DNA of 20,774 nt, from assembly GCA_023423285.1 (NCBI GenBank), contig JAFAFV010000042.1:1-20774 (forward strand), given 5' to 3'. The notes beneath the pieces were generated by a model. The model saw nothing but the letters and a program-made list of their open reading frames with translations, did no database searches and was not told the DNA's origin. The position numbers and the translations under genes are program-made. Shown here piece by piece: positions 5,759-12,977 of the stretch (its first letter is position 1; every line of letters begins with the position of its first letter). The stretch comes from Bacteroidota bacterium. GTDB taxonomy: Bacteria > Bacteroidota > Bacteroidia > Chitinophagales > Chitinophagaceae.

Positions 5759-7567
5759 ATGAAGAAATATTCAAGGGTTTTTCGCTATTTAAAACCTTAC
5801 AAAGGCAAAATCGCACTCTACTTTTTATTCACTGTTCTTTCAATAGTGTTCGCGCTGTTGAGTTTTGGTATGCTTAAGCCTTTTTTCGACCTGATTTTTT
5901 TAGATCAGCCGTTAAGCTTTGGAAAGCCCAGCAGCGTGGAAATTGTACAAAACGCGCAGCAGTCGCTGGCAGGCCTTATTGCTAATATGAACAAACTGGA
6001 AATGCTCACTTTTATTTGCCTGGCGCTTATCGTGATCATTTTTTTAAAAAACCTTTTTTTATACCTTTCCATCTATATTTTAAACCCGCTGAAGAACTCG
6101 ATTGTAACCATTATGCGCTCTGATATTTATGAAAAAATATTGCGCCTGCCCATTGGTTATTTTACTGAAAAACGCAAAGGCGACCTCATCAGCCGCGTTA
6201 CCAACGACGTAAATGAAGTAGAAACCTCTATGGTGGGTGCGCTGGAAGGCTGGATAAGAGATCCGCTGACTATTTTACTCACGCTGGGTTTTTTGTTTTA
6301 TCTAAGTCCGCAGCTTACCGTGGGTATTTTAATCAGCATTCCCGTAGTGGGTTTTATATTGGGCCGTATTTCCAAAGCGCTCAAAAAAACATCCAGCGAA
6401 GCAGCCATCAAGCACGGCGAAACCCTGTCTGTTTTAGATGAAACACTGAACGGCTTAAGGGTGATCAAAGCTTTTAACGTGGAAAAAATCATCAGCAATC
6501 GTTTTAACGCTTTAAATAATGAATTGCTTTCTGCAAGAAATAAAATTACCCGCCGGCGAGATCTGGCTTCACCCATGAGTGAGTTTTTGGGCGTGATGGT
6601 GTTTGTAGGCATATTGTGGTTTGGCGGAAAACTGATCATAGGCCGTGAACTTGATCTGGATGCTTCTACCTTTCTTACGTTCCTGGCTGTTTTTTACAAC
6701 ATCATCAACCCTGCCAAGGCGCTAAGTACTTCCTTTAGCAACCTGAACAAAGGCTCTGCCGCCATAACAAGAATTGAAGAAGTGCTGAACACACCTATTA
6801 CTGTAGAAGATAACCCCAATGGCAAAAAACTGGAAAGCTTTACAAACAGAATTGAATTTAAAAACGTGCGATTTGCTTATGAAGATGCGGTGATACTTGA
6901 CAATATCAACCTTGTGATTGAAAAAGGTAGAACCATCGCGCTGGTGGGCTCATCAGGTGCAGGAAAATCCACACTCGCAGACCTTGTGCCGCGCTTTCAT
7001 GATGTAACCGGCGGCGAAGTGTTGATTGATGGTGTGAATATTAAAGATTACTCGCTGCAGTCTGTAAGAAGCCTCATGAGCATTGTAACGCAGGAACCCA
7101 TTTTGTTTAATGACAGCATTGCCAACAATATTGCGCTGGGGCATAAAGATGCTACGATTGAGGAAGTAACAGAAGCGGCAAAAATTGCCAACGCGCATCA
7201 TTTTATTATACAAAAAGAAAATGGTTATAACACCAACATAGGAGACCGAGGCAGCAAACTGAGCGGCGGCGAAAAGCAGCGGCTTACTATTGCGCGCGCG
7301 GTTTTAAAAAACCCACCCATACTGATTTTGGATGAAGCTACATCATCACTCGATACTGAAAGTGAAAGATTGGTGCAGGATGCCATCAACAACATGATGC
7401 AAAACCGTACCAGCATTGTGATTGCGCACCGCCTTAGCACCATTCGCCATGCAGATGAAATTATTGTGTTACAAAAAGGAAAGATCGTGGAGCGCGGCAA
7501 TCATGCCGAACTAATGAGCCAAAGCGGTTTTTATAAAAAACTGGTGGATATGCAGGAAGTAAGATAG
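5759..7567 (+). CDS. MsbA-like ABC exporter (fused TM and ATPase domains)
   Basis: This is a 602-residue half-transporter of the type I exporter group that works as a homodimer in the inner membrane. The six-helix transmembrane domain covers about residues 18-335. The nucleotide-binding domain has Walker A GSSGAGKST (397-405), Q-loop Q445, signature LSGGEKQR (501-508), Walker B ILILDEA with catalytic E526, and switch H557 in IAHRLS. All ATPase motifs are intact. MsbA-like members flip lipid A or other lipids, while close relatives export drugs or peptides, so the substrate is a guess. No peptidase or substrate gene is adjacent. It has its own promoter, divergent from rbfA, and runs convergently towards the LytTR operon. 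Confidence 0.93.
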   Translation: MKKYSRVFRYLKPYKGKIALYFLFTVLSIVFALLSFGMLKPFFDLIFLDQPLSFGKPSSVEIVQNAQQSLAGLIANMNKLEMLTFICLALIVIIFLKNLFLYLSIYILNPLKNSIVTIMRSDIYEKILRLPIGYFTEKRKGDLISRVTNDVNEVETSMVGALEGWIRDPLTILLTLGFLFYLSPQLTVGILISIPVVGFILGRISKALKKTSSEAAIKHGETLSVLDETLNGLRVIKAFNVEKIISNRFNALNNELLSARNKITRRRDLASPMSEFLGVMVFVGILWFGGKLIIGRELDLDASTFLTFLAVFYNIINPAKALSTSFSNLNKGSAAITRIEEVLNTPITVEDNPNGKKLESFTNRIEFKNVRFAYEDAVILDNINLVIEKGRTIALVGSSGAGKSTLADLVPRFHDVTGGEVLIDGVNIKDYSLQSVRSLMSIVTQEPILFNDSIANNIALGHKDATIEEVTEAAKIANAHHFIIQKENGYNTNIGDRGSKLSGGEKQRLTIARAVLKNPPILILDEATSSLDTESERLVQDAINNMMQNRTSIVIAHRLSTIRHADEIIVLQKGKIVERGNHAELMSQSGFYKKLVDMQEVR

Positions 7568-7583
7568 GTTTAGGTTATTTGTT

Positions 7584-7606
7584 GATAGGTTGACAGGTTG
7601 AACAGG
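7584..7606. repeat. Degenerate 8-bp tandem repeat
   Basis: GATAGGTT, GACAGGTT and GAACAGG follow each other directly, and a related TTTAGGTT lies just upstream (7569-7576). They sit in the gap between two convergent genes. The bias towards AGGTTGA reads like an intergenic simple-repeat tract rather than coding sequence. Confidence 0.45.
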
Positions 7607-7625
7607 ATTGTACACTGTAATGAGT

Positions 7626-7640
7626 AGCGTTTGTAACGCT
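7626..7640. repeat. Small hairpin in the convergent gap
   Basis: AGCGTT-TGT-AACGCT is a perfect 6-base stem with a three-base loop, located between the ends of the exporter and LytTR genes. It lacks a following T run on either strand, so it is at best a weak terminator. Confidence 0.35.
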
Positions 7641-7642
7641 GC

Positions 7643-7679
7643 AACCACCGGCAACTGGTAACCAGTGACCAGAAACAGG
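7643..7679. repeat. Degenerate AACCAG-type tandem repeat
   Basis: Short units of the form AACCA, CAACT, TAACCAG, TGACCAG and AAACAGG follow each other with a period of about 7-8 bases. Within them ACTGGT-A-ACCAGT (7654-7666) is a perfect palindrome. It lies in the same convergent gap as the AGGTTGA repeats and reads like an intergenic repeat of unknown function. Confidence 0.4.
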
Positions 7680-7682
7680 ATT

Positions 7683-8417
7683 TTACAACCCCAACACTTC
7701 TCTTAATTTTCCATAACCATTTCGGCTCACGTTTATTTTAGCACCATTTTTTAAAATCGCCACATGGCCGTCCTTTTCATAAGGATCAATACGGGTAATT
7801 TCAGCAATATTTACAATAAATGAGCGATGGCTGCGCACAAACATATCTCTCGGTAAAAAAGATTCGAAGAAGGCCATAGTTTTGTTTTTAAGATAATAAC
7901 CTTCTTTGGTAAATATTTTTACAAAGTCATCTGCGGCCTCAAGGTAAAGTACTTCCTGCACGGGAATGATTTTTATTTTAGAACCGTTCTTTACAACAAT
8001 GCGCGTATTGATATTTGGTAGTTGTGCATCATTCAGCAGGTCTTGCGTAGCACTGCTATCGCTTTTGTGTTGTGCTAAAAACTTGCTAATTGCCCTGTCA
8101 AACCTTTCCTGGTCAAAAGGTTTAAGCAGGTAATCTATTGCGTGCGCGTCAAAAGCTTTGATAGCATACTCGTCAAAAGCGGTGGCAAATATTACCGCAG
8201 GCGGGTCGTCAACCAGTTCCAGCATTTCAAAACCGCTGATCTTAGGCATTTGAATATCTAAAAAAATCAGGTCGGGCTCATGCTCCTGTATGGCTTTCAA
8301 TCCTTCAAAACCATCGCCACACTCGGCCACCACTTCAAACTGCGAATGCTTTTGCAGGTATTCTTTTACCATGCTTCGGGCTAAGAACTCGTCATCAATA
8401 ATTACAACTTTTTTCAT
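7683..8417 (-). CDS. LytTR-family response regulator
   Basis: This 244-residue two-component regulator has an N-terminal receiver domain and a C-terminal LytTR DNA-binding domain. The receiver has the acidic pair in VIIDDE, phospho-acceptor D54 in IFLDIQMP, the switch threonine T79 in FATAFDEYA and K99 in LLKPF. The LytTR domain starts near residue 138 and contains VLYLEAADDFVKIF and VRSHRSFIVN, the usual conserved parts. It is the last gene of the unit LiaF-like protein, kinase, regulator, 56 bases after the kinase gene, and should be phosphorylated by it. LytTR proteins bind direct repeats upstream of target genes; the targets here are unknown. All key residues are intact. Confidence 0.95.
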   Translation of the reverse strand: MKKVVIIDDEFLARSMVKEYLQKHSQFEVVAECGDGFEGLKAIQEHEPDLIFLDIQMPKISGFEMLELVDDPPAVIFATAFDEYAIKAFDAHAIDYLLKPFDQERFDRAISKFLAQHKSDSSATQDLLNDAQLPNINTRIVVKNGSKIKIIPVQEVLYLEAADDFVKIFTKEGYYLKNKTMAFFESFLPRDMFVRSHRSFIVNIAEITRIDPYEKDGHVAILKNGAKINVSRNGYGKLREVLGL

Positions 8418-8473
8418 CTTTTAAAAATTTTGGTCTTAGGTTTTTTGGCCGCGATTGTTATTTTGAAACAAAG

Positions 8474-9511
8474 TTATTGCGGTATTTTTATTCTTGTTTC
8501 AAAGGTGGTGCCTTTGCTGGCAGTCGTCAATAAATCGTTTCTTGCAAATAGTAAATATAATCTTCTTTTGATGGATGAAAGTCCAAAACCTGTTCCTTTC
8601 ATGGGCAATGAAGTATCAGGATCATGAGGATTGCTCACCAGCACATTCAATTCATTACCCTGCTTTTCGCAATGGATCTTTATGACTGTTTCGCCGGTGG
8701 TATCATACAACCCAAACTTAATTGCATTTTCCACCACGGGCTGCAGCAATAAAGCCGGGATGAGCATTTGCCTACAGGCATCGGGTAAAACAATTTCAGT
8801 TAAAAGCCTGTTACCAAAACGTACTTTTTCAATTTCCAGGTAAAGGTTCAGGTAATTCACTTCTTCTTCCAAAGTGACCATTTGCGATTCTTCTTTTTTT
8901 AACGTGCCGCGTAAAAAATCAGATAACTGCAATACCATTTTGCGGGCCTGTTGCGGGTCAATGCCGATCAGCGCATTGATGGAATTTAAACTATTGAATA
9001 AAAAATGGGGCTGCAACTGGTGGCGCAGTTTAAACAATTCTGCTTCTTTCGAAAGCCGCTCAGCATCTGTCTTGCGCTTATCAATCTTTTTTTGTTCTAC
9101 CCAATTGTACCACAGCACAGAAGTAATGGTTACGATCACCAGCATTAAAAAAGTAATACTATAACGCACTATGAGCGAATTGCTTAAAAAAGCAAGGTAA
9201 ACCTGTGACTGGCCAAAGAAAATTTTTAAAAAGCTATTGGTTACCCATAACCACAAGCCGCACACCACCGCGCATGCGCCGATGACGCTGAGGTACTGAT
9301 AACCGGTAGTGGGTAAATAGTATTTTGTAACATTTAATACCAGGAAAGCCGCGAGCAGTAAAAGAGTATTGCTGATGAGGCTATCTATAATAGAAACCTG
9401 GTAGGGAAAATTTAAATTGTTGAGCAATAAAAACTGCGCTACTACAAATAGCAGCCAGCCGCCGCCCAGGGATAATAAAAAACGACGGGCAGATAGCGGA
9501 GAAGATGCCAT
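8474..9511 (-). CDS. LytS-type sensor histidine kinase
   Basis: This is a 345-residue inner-membrane kinase. Four hydrophobic helices fill about residues 14-133 with only short loops, so there is no large outer sensor domain. A cytoplasmic coiled segment (about 137-163) leads to the His-kinase domain: phospho-accepting H169 in LQPHFLFNSLN, N-box PVVENAIKFG (258-267), and G-box GTGFGLSSIKRRL (306-318). This short architecture is the LytS/YehU type that pairs with LytTR regulators. It lies between the LiaF-like gene and its partner regulator on the same strand. The intramembrane layout suggests it detects membrane state or gets its signal from a partner such as the LiaF-like protein. That link is inferred from gene order. 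Confidence 0.94.
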   Translation of the reverse strand: MASSPLSARRFLLSLGGGWLLFVVAQFLLLNNLNFPYQVSIIDSLISNTLLLLAAFLVLNVTKYYLPTTGYQYLSVIGACAVVCGLWLWVTNSFLKIFFGQSQVYLAFLSNSLIVRYSITFLMLVIVTITSVLWYNWVEQKKIDKRKTDAERLSKEAELFKLRHQLQPHFLFNSLNSINALIGIDPQQARKMVLQLSDFLRGTLKKEESQMVTLEEEVNYLNLYLEIEKVRFGNRLLTEIVLPDACRQMLIPALLLQPVVENAIKFGLYDTTGETVIKIHCEKQGNELNVLVSNPHDPDTSLPMKGTGFGLSSIKRRLYLLFARNDLLTTASKGTTFETRIKIPQ

Positions 9512-9514
9512 TTG

Positions 9515-9619
9515 TTAACTGGTTTGGTTTAAAAGCCGGGCAACACCAACCTGTAAGGCTTCTTTTTTTATAAAAGCTGCTTTGTTTAACACAAAGAATC
9601 GTGCTGTACTTTGGCTCAT
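9515..9619 (-). CDS. Possible 34-residue small protein upstream of the kinase
   Basis: The 147-base gap between the LiaF-like and kinase genes contains an ATG-started frame on the same strand. It starts MSQSTARFFVLNKAAFIKKE and runs for 34 codons to a TAA, one codon (CAA) before the kinase ATG and in the same frame. The peptide would be basic, with a mixed hydrophobic middle and no clear signal or membrane helix. Its position just before the kinase start and the AT-rich sequence before its ATG fit a translationally coupled small ORF or leader peptide. No homology is recognised, and a frame of this length can occur by chance. It includes the inverted repeat at 9580-9596. Confidence 0.35.
   Translation of the reverse strand: MSQSTARFFVLNKAAFIKKEALQVGVARLLNQTS
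9580..9596. repeat. Inverted repeat upstream of the kinase gene
   Basis: CTTTGT-TTAAC-ACAAAG is a perfect 6-base inverted repeat with a 5-base spacer, about 70 bases before the kinase ATG on the reverse strand. It could be an operator or a small hairpin between the LiaF-like and kinase genes. No T run follows it on either strand. Confidence 0.3.
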
Positions 9620-9658
9620 GTAATTAAATTGTTTGGTGAAAACACTGCGTGAAGTGGC

Positions 9659-10468
9659 TTAAAAACTTTTTACATCAACGCCACCAAAAATAACTGTGCC
9701 TTTTATTAGAAGGGTTTTATTGCTGTTTTCAGGAATATTGGTCATTACGCGCTTATCCTTCACCTCTCCAAGCACGGCCACAGCATTACTCACCACATTC
9801 CAGTTAGAAGGTACTAATAATGTTGCTCCGCCAAAAAGAGTGGTTACGTCCAGCACGGCGGTTCCGTTAATATCAGCTTGCGTAAGATCAATCTCACTTC
9901 CTCCAAAAATATTTACCATTTCTCCGCCCTTAAATGCCTTGCTAAATACTTTTTTCTTCGTTCCTCCAAAGATAGACGTGGCATCTAAATAATCTTCACT
10001 GGTGGGTTGAACGCCTTTTGTCAAAGGTATATCAGCAGGATCGCCCTGCGCATCGTAAGCTACAAAATTGTATGTTTTTTTAGGGCGAAAAATGAAGAAC
10101 AGACCTGAACCGATCAGAATTATTGGCAAAATAAAACGGCGTAATTCTCCAAAAACAAAAAACTCATTAATTAAGAATAATGACCCGATCAGGATCAATA
10201 CCAGCCACGACGCACCCTGAAAATCTTTGCGCACCCCCACGAAAATACCTATGGCAATTAATATCATTTGCCAGGAAATCAGAAAGTCGGGAAGTTCAAT
10301 ACCCAATCTTTTTAACAGAAATACAGCGCCAATCAACAATAAAAAAGCCCCAATCCAAATATGGCTGTTAGATGGCGGAGGGTTATAGTGTGGCGGCGGA
10401 GGCGGCGCAGGAGTATTCAGTTTATCCATTGTGTTATATCCTTCTGTTTTAAATTGATTTTCGCTCAT
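9659..10468 (-). CDS. LiaF-like four-TM membrane protein (envelope stress)
   Basis: This 269-residue protein begins with a hydrophilic, proline-rich cytoplasmic tail (APPPPPHYNPPP near 21-32). Four transmembrane helices follow at about residues 38-52, 65-79, 88-103 and 112-127, then a C-terminal domain with repeated FGG turns: SIFGGTKKKV, NIFGGSEIDL, TLFGGATLLV, and a final VIFGGVDVKSF. This layout matches the LiaF/YvqF and DUF5668 group of cell-wall-active antibiotic response proteins, which in Firmicutes inhibit the LiaS kinase. Here it is first in an operon with a LytS-type kinase and LytTR regulator, so it probably modulates that kinase. ATGs at 10468 and 10429 are both possible; I take the first because of its AT-rich leader. 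Confidence 0.85.
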   Translation of the reverse strand: MSENQFKTEGYNTMDKLNTPAPPPPPHYNPPPSNSHIWIGAFLLLIGAVFLLKRLGIELPDFLISWQMILIAIGIFVGVRKDFQGASWLVLILIGSLFLINEFFVFGELRRFILPIILIGSGLFFIFRPKKTYNFVAYDAQGDPADIPLTKGVQPTSEDYLDATSIFGGTKKKVFSKAFKGGEMVNIFGGSEIDLTQADINGTAVLDVTTLFGGATLLVPSNWNVVSNAVAVLGEVKDKRVMTNIPENSNKTLLIKGTVIFGGVDVKSF

Positions 10469-10485
10469 TTTTATTAAATTTTAAG

Positions 10486-10517
10486 TGAAAATAGCACCCT
10501 AATTTAAGGCACACAAA
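10486..10517 (-). promoter_or_regulatory. Candidate promoter of the LiaF-like/kinase/regulator operon
   Basis: On the reverse strand, TTTG (plus-strand 10514-10517) is followed after 20 bases by TATTTTCA (plus-strand 10486-10493), two mismatches from TAnnTTTG, 17 bases before the ATG at 10468. The spacing is right but the -7 box is imperfect. Confidence 0.35.
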
Positions 10518-10643
10518 GCAATAAATGTATAAATACTTAATTTATCGGTAAATAGCAGGGTTGGGGCGGTGAACAACGTAAACTTAAATTGGCAGCAAAT
10601 TTGATGTTGATCATACATATCTCTAACTATTTAATTTTCAATT

Positions 10644-10835
10644 ATGAACAATGATAATGAACACATCAGGAAATCAAAAGAAGAAAATAATGTTCCAACC
10701 ATAAAGCCCGATCCGGAAACTTTGCACACTACCGATCCGCAGGAAGAAATGGAAGGACCCGTATCATCAGTAATGCAGGCTTCAAAAGAAGTGATTGACG
10801 AAAACTCCGGCAAGGTTGATAAAGAGGCTGAATAA
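10644..10835 (+). CDS. Small acidic, probably disordered protein (63 aa)
   Basis: This is a 63-residue hydrophilic protein starting MNNDNEHIRKSKEENN, with no cysteine and no aromatic residue, dominated by E, D, K, N, S and P. No signal peptide, membrane helix or known domain is visible, and it is likely to be unstructured. Evidence that it is real: it fills an otherwise gene-free interval divergent from the LiaF-like gene, has an AT-rich leader (ATTTTCAATT) before its ATG, and stops cleanly 7 bases before the end of the convergent adenine deaminase gene. A second protein of similar character lies on the other side of that gene at 12617. I do not recognise a family and assign no function; a stress-related role is possible but unsupported. 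Confidence 0.6.
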   Translation: MNNDNEHIRKSKEENNVPTIKPDPETLHTTDPQEEMEGPVSSVMQASKEVIDENSGKVDKEAE

Positions 10836-10842
10836 TTTAGGC

Positions 10843-12474
10843 TTACACAAAACTGAATTTAGCTCCGTCAAATAAACCCTTATCACTCAATTTTAACTGG
10901 GGAATTACCAGCAACGCCATAAATGATAATGTCATAAAAGGCGATGTGAGGGTACTCCCCAATTCTTTTTTAGCCATCTCATCAAGGGCGGTATATGCTG
11001 CCGAAACCTTATAACCATCTTCATTCGTCATAATGCCTGCAATGGGTAGCGCAATCATTTTTTCCTGCTGATTGGAAACTGCTGCAATACCGCCTTTTGC
11101 ATTGATAACAAGATTGACTGCTTTGCAAATACTTTCATCATTTACACCAACAGCAATAATGTTATGGCTGTCATGAGCCACGGTTGACGCAAGCGCACCC
11201 TGCTTTAGACCAAAATTCTTTATAAATGCCGTGGCAACCGGTGCTTCATTGTAGCGGTTTATTACTGCAATTTTAAGAATATCGTTTTCAATATCACTCT
11301 CCATGCAACCGTTCTTTATTAGAGGTTGCAGCATCAGTTTGTTGGTAATCAATTGCCCATCCAACGCTTCAATTACGGCCACTTCTCTCACATCTGCAAA
11401 AGCAGGTATTTTAAAATCATCAGGCATTTTAAAAGAACAATTGAAACGGTTAATTGTCGTTGACGGTTGCGATTGTATCCTGGTTTTTCCGTTTTCAGCA
11501 ACCAACTCACCATTAATATAGGTTTGTAGCACTTCAAATTGTTCTAAATCTTTTACAACTATAAAATCAGCATTATCGCCATGTTGTAACAAGCCCACAT
11601 CCAGACTATAATGTTTTACAGGGTTGATGCAGGCTGCCTGCAACACTTTAAAAACATCTATCCCTTTGGCCACTGCCCTTGCACACAACTGATTGATATG
11701 CCCAAGCTCCAGGCTGTCGGGGTGTTTATCGTCGCTGCAAAACATCATGTTTTCATAATGTTCGTGCATGAGTTCAATAAGGGCTTCAAAATTTTTGGCC
11801 GCGCTGCCTTCACGAACGAGAATCTTCATCCCGTGATTCAATTTATCAATCGCTTCTTCTTTTGTAACACATTCATGATCTGTGCTGATTCCAGCATCGA
11901 TATATTTTTTAGCACCTTCATCACGCAATCCCGGCGCATGTCCGTCAACAGGTTTGTTCAACCGGTGTGCAGCAGCTATTTTTTTCATAATATCTGAATC
12001 CCCGTTCAACACACCGGGGAAATTCATCATTTCAGCCAGGTATTTAATATCATCACTTTTAAGTAGCGCTTCCACTTCTTCCACACCAAGTACGGCGCCA
12101 GCTGTTTCAAATGTAGTAGCAGGCACACAACTGGGCGCACCAAAATTGAATTTAAAGGGCACTGTCTTTCCATTCTCAATCATGAACTGTACACCTTCCA
12201 TGCCGCAAACATTCGCAATTTCATGAGGGTCGCTCACAGTGGCAACCGTACCATGCACCACGGCTATCCTGGCAAATTCAGAAGGTGTAAGCATACTGCT
12301 TTCTATGTGTACATGAGCATCTATAAATCCGGGCAGGATATAATTTTTTATTGTACCAGGTTCATTTATTTCTTTTATTGAATTGATTTTTCCAGCATCA
12401 ATCATTACTTCAGCGTAAAAAATTTCTTTTTTAACAATATCTACAATGTGGCCTCTGATAGAAAAAGAATTCAT
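10843..12474 (-). CDS. ade: Adenine deaminase
   Basis: This 543-residue metal-dependent amidohydrolase converts adenine to hypoxanthine and ammonia in purine salvage. The amidohydrolase barrel has the metal-binding HxH in GFIDAHVHIESSM (H54, H56), the bridging glutamate in YLAEMMNFPG (E148), H179 in VDGHAPGL, H200 in STDHECV, and the catalytic aspartate in CSDDKHPDSL (about D248). The second half carries the Ade-specific domain, including VAHDSHNIIAVGVND and the glycine-rich NAKGGIAAVSNQ. Length agrees with the bacterial Ade family. It is a single-gene unit between two small acidic-protein genes, its end only 7 bases from the first one. No other purine genes are nearby. Confidence 0.94.
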   Translation of the reverse strand: MNSFSIRGHIVDIVKKEIFYAEVMIDAGKINSIKEINEPGTIKNYILPGFIDAHVHIESSMLTPSEFARIAVVHGTVATVSDPHEIANVCGMEGVQFMIENGKTVPFKFNFGAPSCVPATTFETAGAVLGVEEVEALLKSDDIKYLAEMMNFPGVLNGDSDIMKKIAAAHRLNKPVDGHAPGLRDEGAKKYIDAGISTDHECVTKEEAIDKLNHGMKILVREGSAAKNFEALIELMHEHYENMMFCSDDKHPDSLELGHINQLCARAVAKGIDVFKVLQAACINPVKHYSLDVGLLQHGDNADFIVVKDLEQFEVLQTYINGELVAENGKTRIQSQPSTTINRFNCSFKMPDDFKIPAFADVREVAVIEALDGQLITNKLMLQPLIKNGCMESDIENDILKIAVINRYNEAPVATAFIKNFGLKQGALASTVAHDSHNIIAVGVNDESICKAVNLVINAKGGIAAVSNQQEKMIALPIAGIMTNEDGYKVSAAYTALDEMAKKELGSTLTSPFMTLSFMALLVIPQLKLSDKGLFDGAKFSFV

Positions 12475-12616
12475 TATGAATGGTTTTGAAATAAAGTTAA
12501 GCTGAACTACTGTATTATTACCTTGTGCGGTTTTAATAATTTAGCACCGTAACGGCATGGTTGTTGTTTTATTTATGATGTAATTTAAAATTTCGCTTAC
12601 TTAAAAATTTACAACT

Positions 12617-12871
12617 ATGGCACACGACAATGAATATAAAGACACACAGAAGCATCTGGATGATGACGGTGCCGAACATTTAAGGCATGATTCAACCTCT
12701 GAACAATCAGATCATTTGGAAAATGAAACTGACAGTAATAACACTGAAATTACTCCAGAGCAGGCTGATGAAATTCAATCAAGCGCAGTTGAAGCCACTC
12801 TAGGCCGCCGTGCCGAAAACTATTCAAGCGGAGCTACTCATAATGACACAGGAATATTCCCGCAACCATAG
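12617..12871 (+). CDS. Small acidic, probably disordered protein (84 aa)
   Basis: This is an 84-residue, strongly hydrophilic protein starting MAHDNEYKDTQKHLDDDGAE, rich in D, E, H, N, S and T, with no cysteine or tryptophan. There is no signal sequence, membrane helix or recognisable domain, and it is predicted by eye to be largely disordered. A short segment EITPEQADEIQSSAVEATLG could form a helix. It is divergent from adenine deaminase with a 142-base gap and is followed within 30 bases by a perfect-stem terminator, which supports a real, separately transcribed gene. It resembles the 63-residue protein at 10644 in composition but not in clear sequence. Function unknown. Confidence 0.65.
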   Translation: MAHDNEYKDTQKHLDDDGAEHLRHDSTSEQSDHLENETDSNNTEITPEQADEIQSSAVEATLGRRAENYSSGATHNDTGIFPQP

Positions 12872-12896
12872 GTTAGTATTGATTTAATAATGACAG

Positions 12897-12921
12897 AAAA
12901 ACCGGTCTTACCGGTTTTTTT
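12897..12921 (+). terminator. Intrinsic terminator of the 84-residue protein gene
   Basis: Arms AAAAACCGGT (12897-12906) and ACCGGTTTTT (12910-12919) pair perfectly around a three-base CTT loop, and the T run continues to 12921. The A run before the stem would also give a T run on the other strand, so it may act in both directions, including for the convergent lipoprotein gene. Confidence 0.85.
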
Positions 12922-12977
12922 GTTGCCCTTACGTGTCATTCATCGATATGTATGGTCTAAGGCATAAAGAGATTGTG

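Noticed and set aside
7584..7679. CRISPR array or mobile-element ends
   Set aside because: The repeats are 7-8 bases and degenerate, with no spacers, no cas genes, no transposase and no target-site duplication.
11611..12226. Plus-strand frames of 114-128 codons inside ade
   Set aside because: They are antisense to intact adenine deaminase, mutually overlapping and without domain signals.
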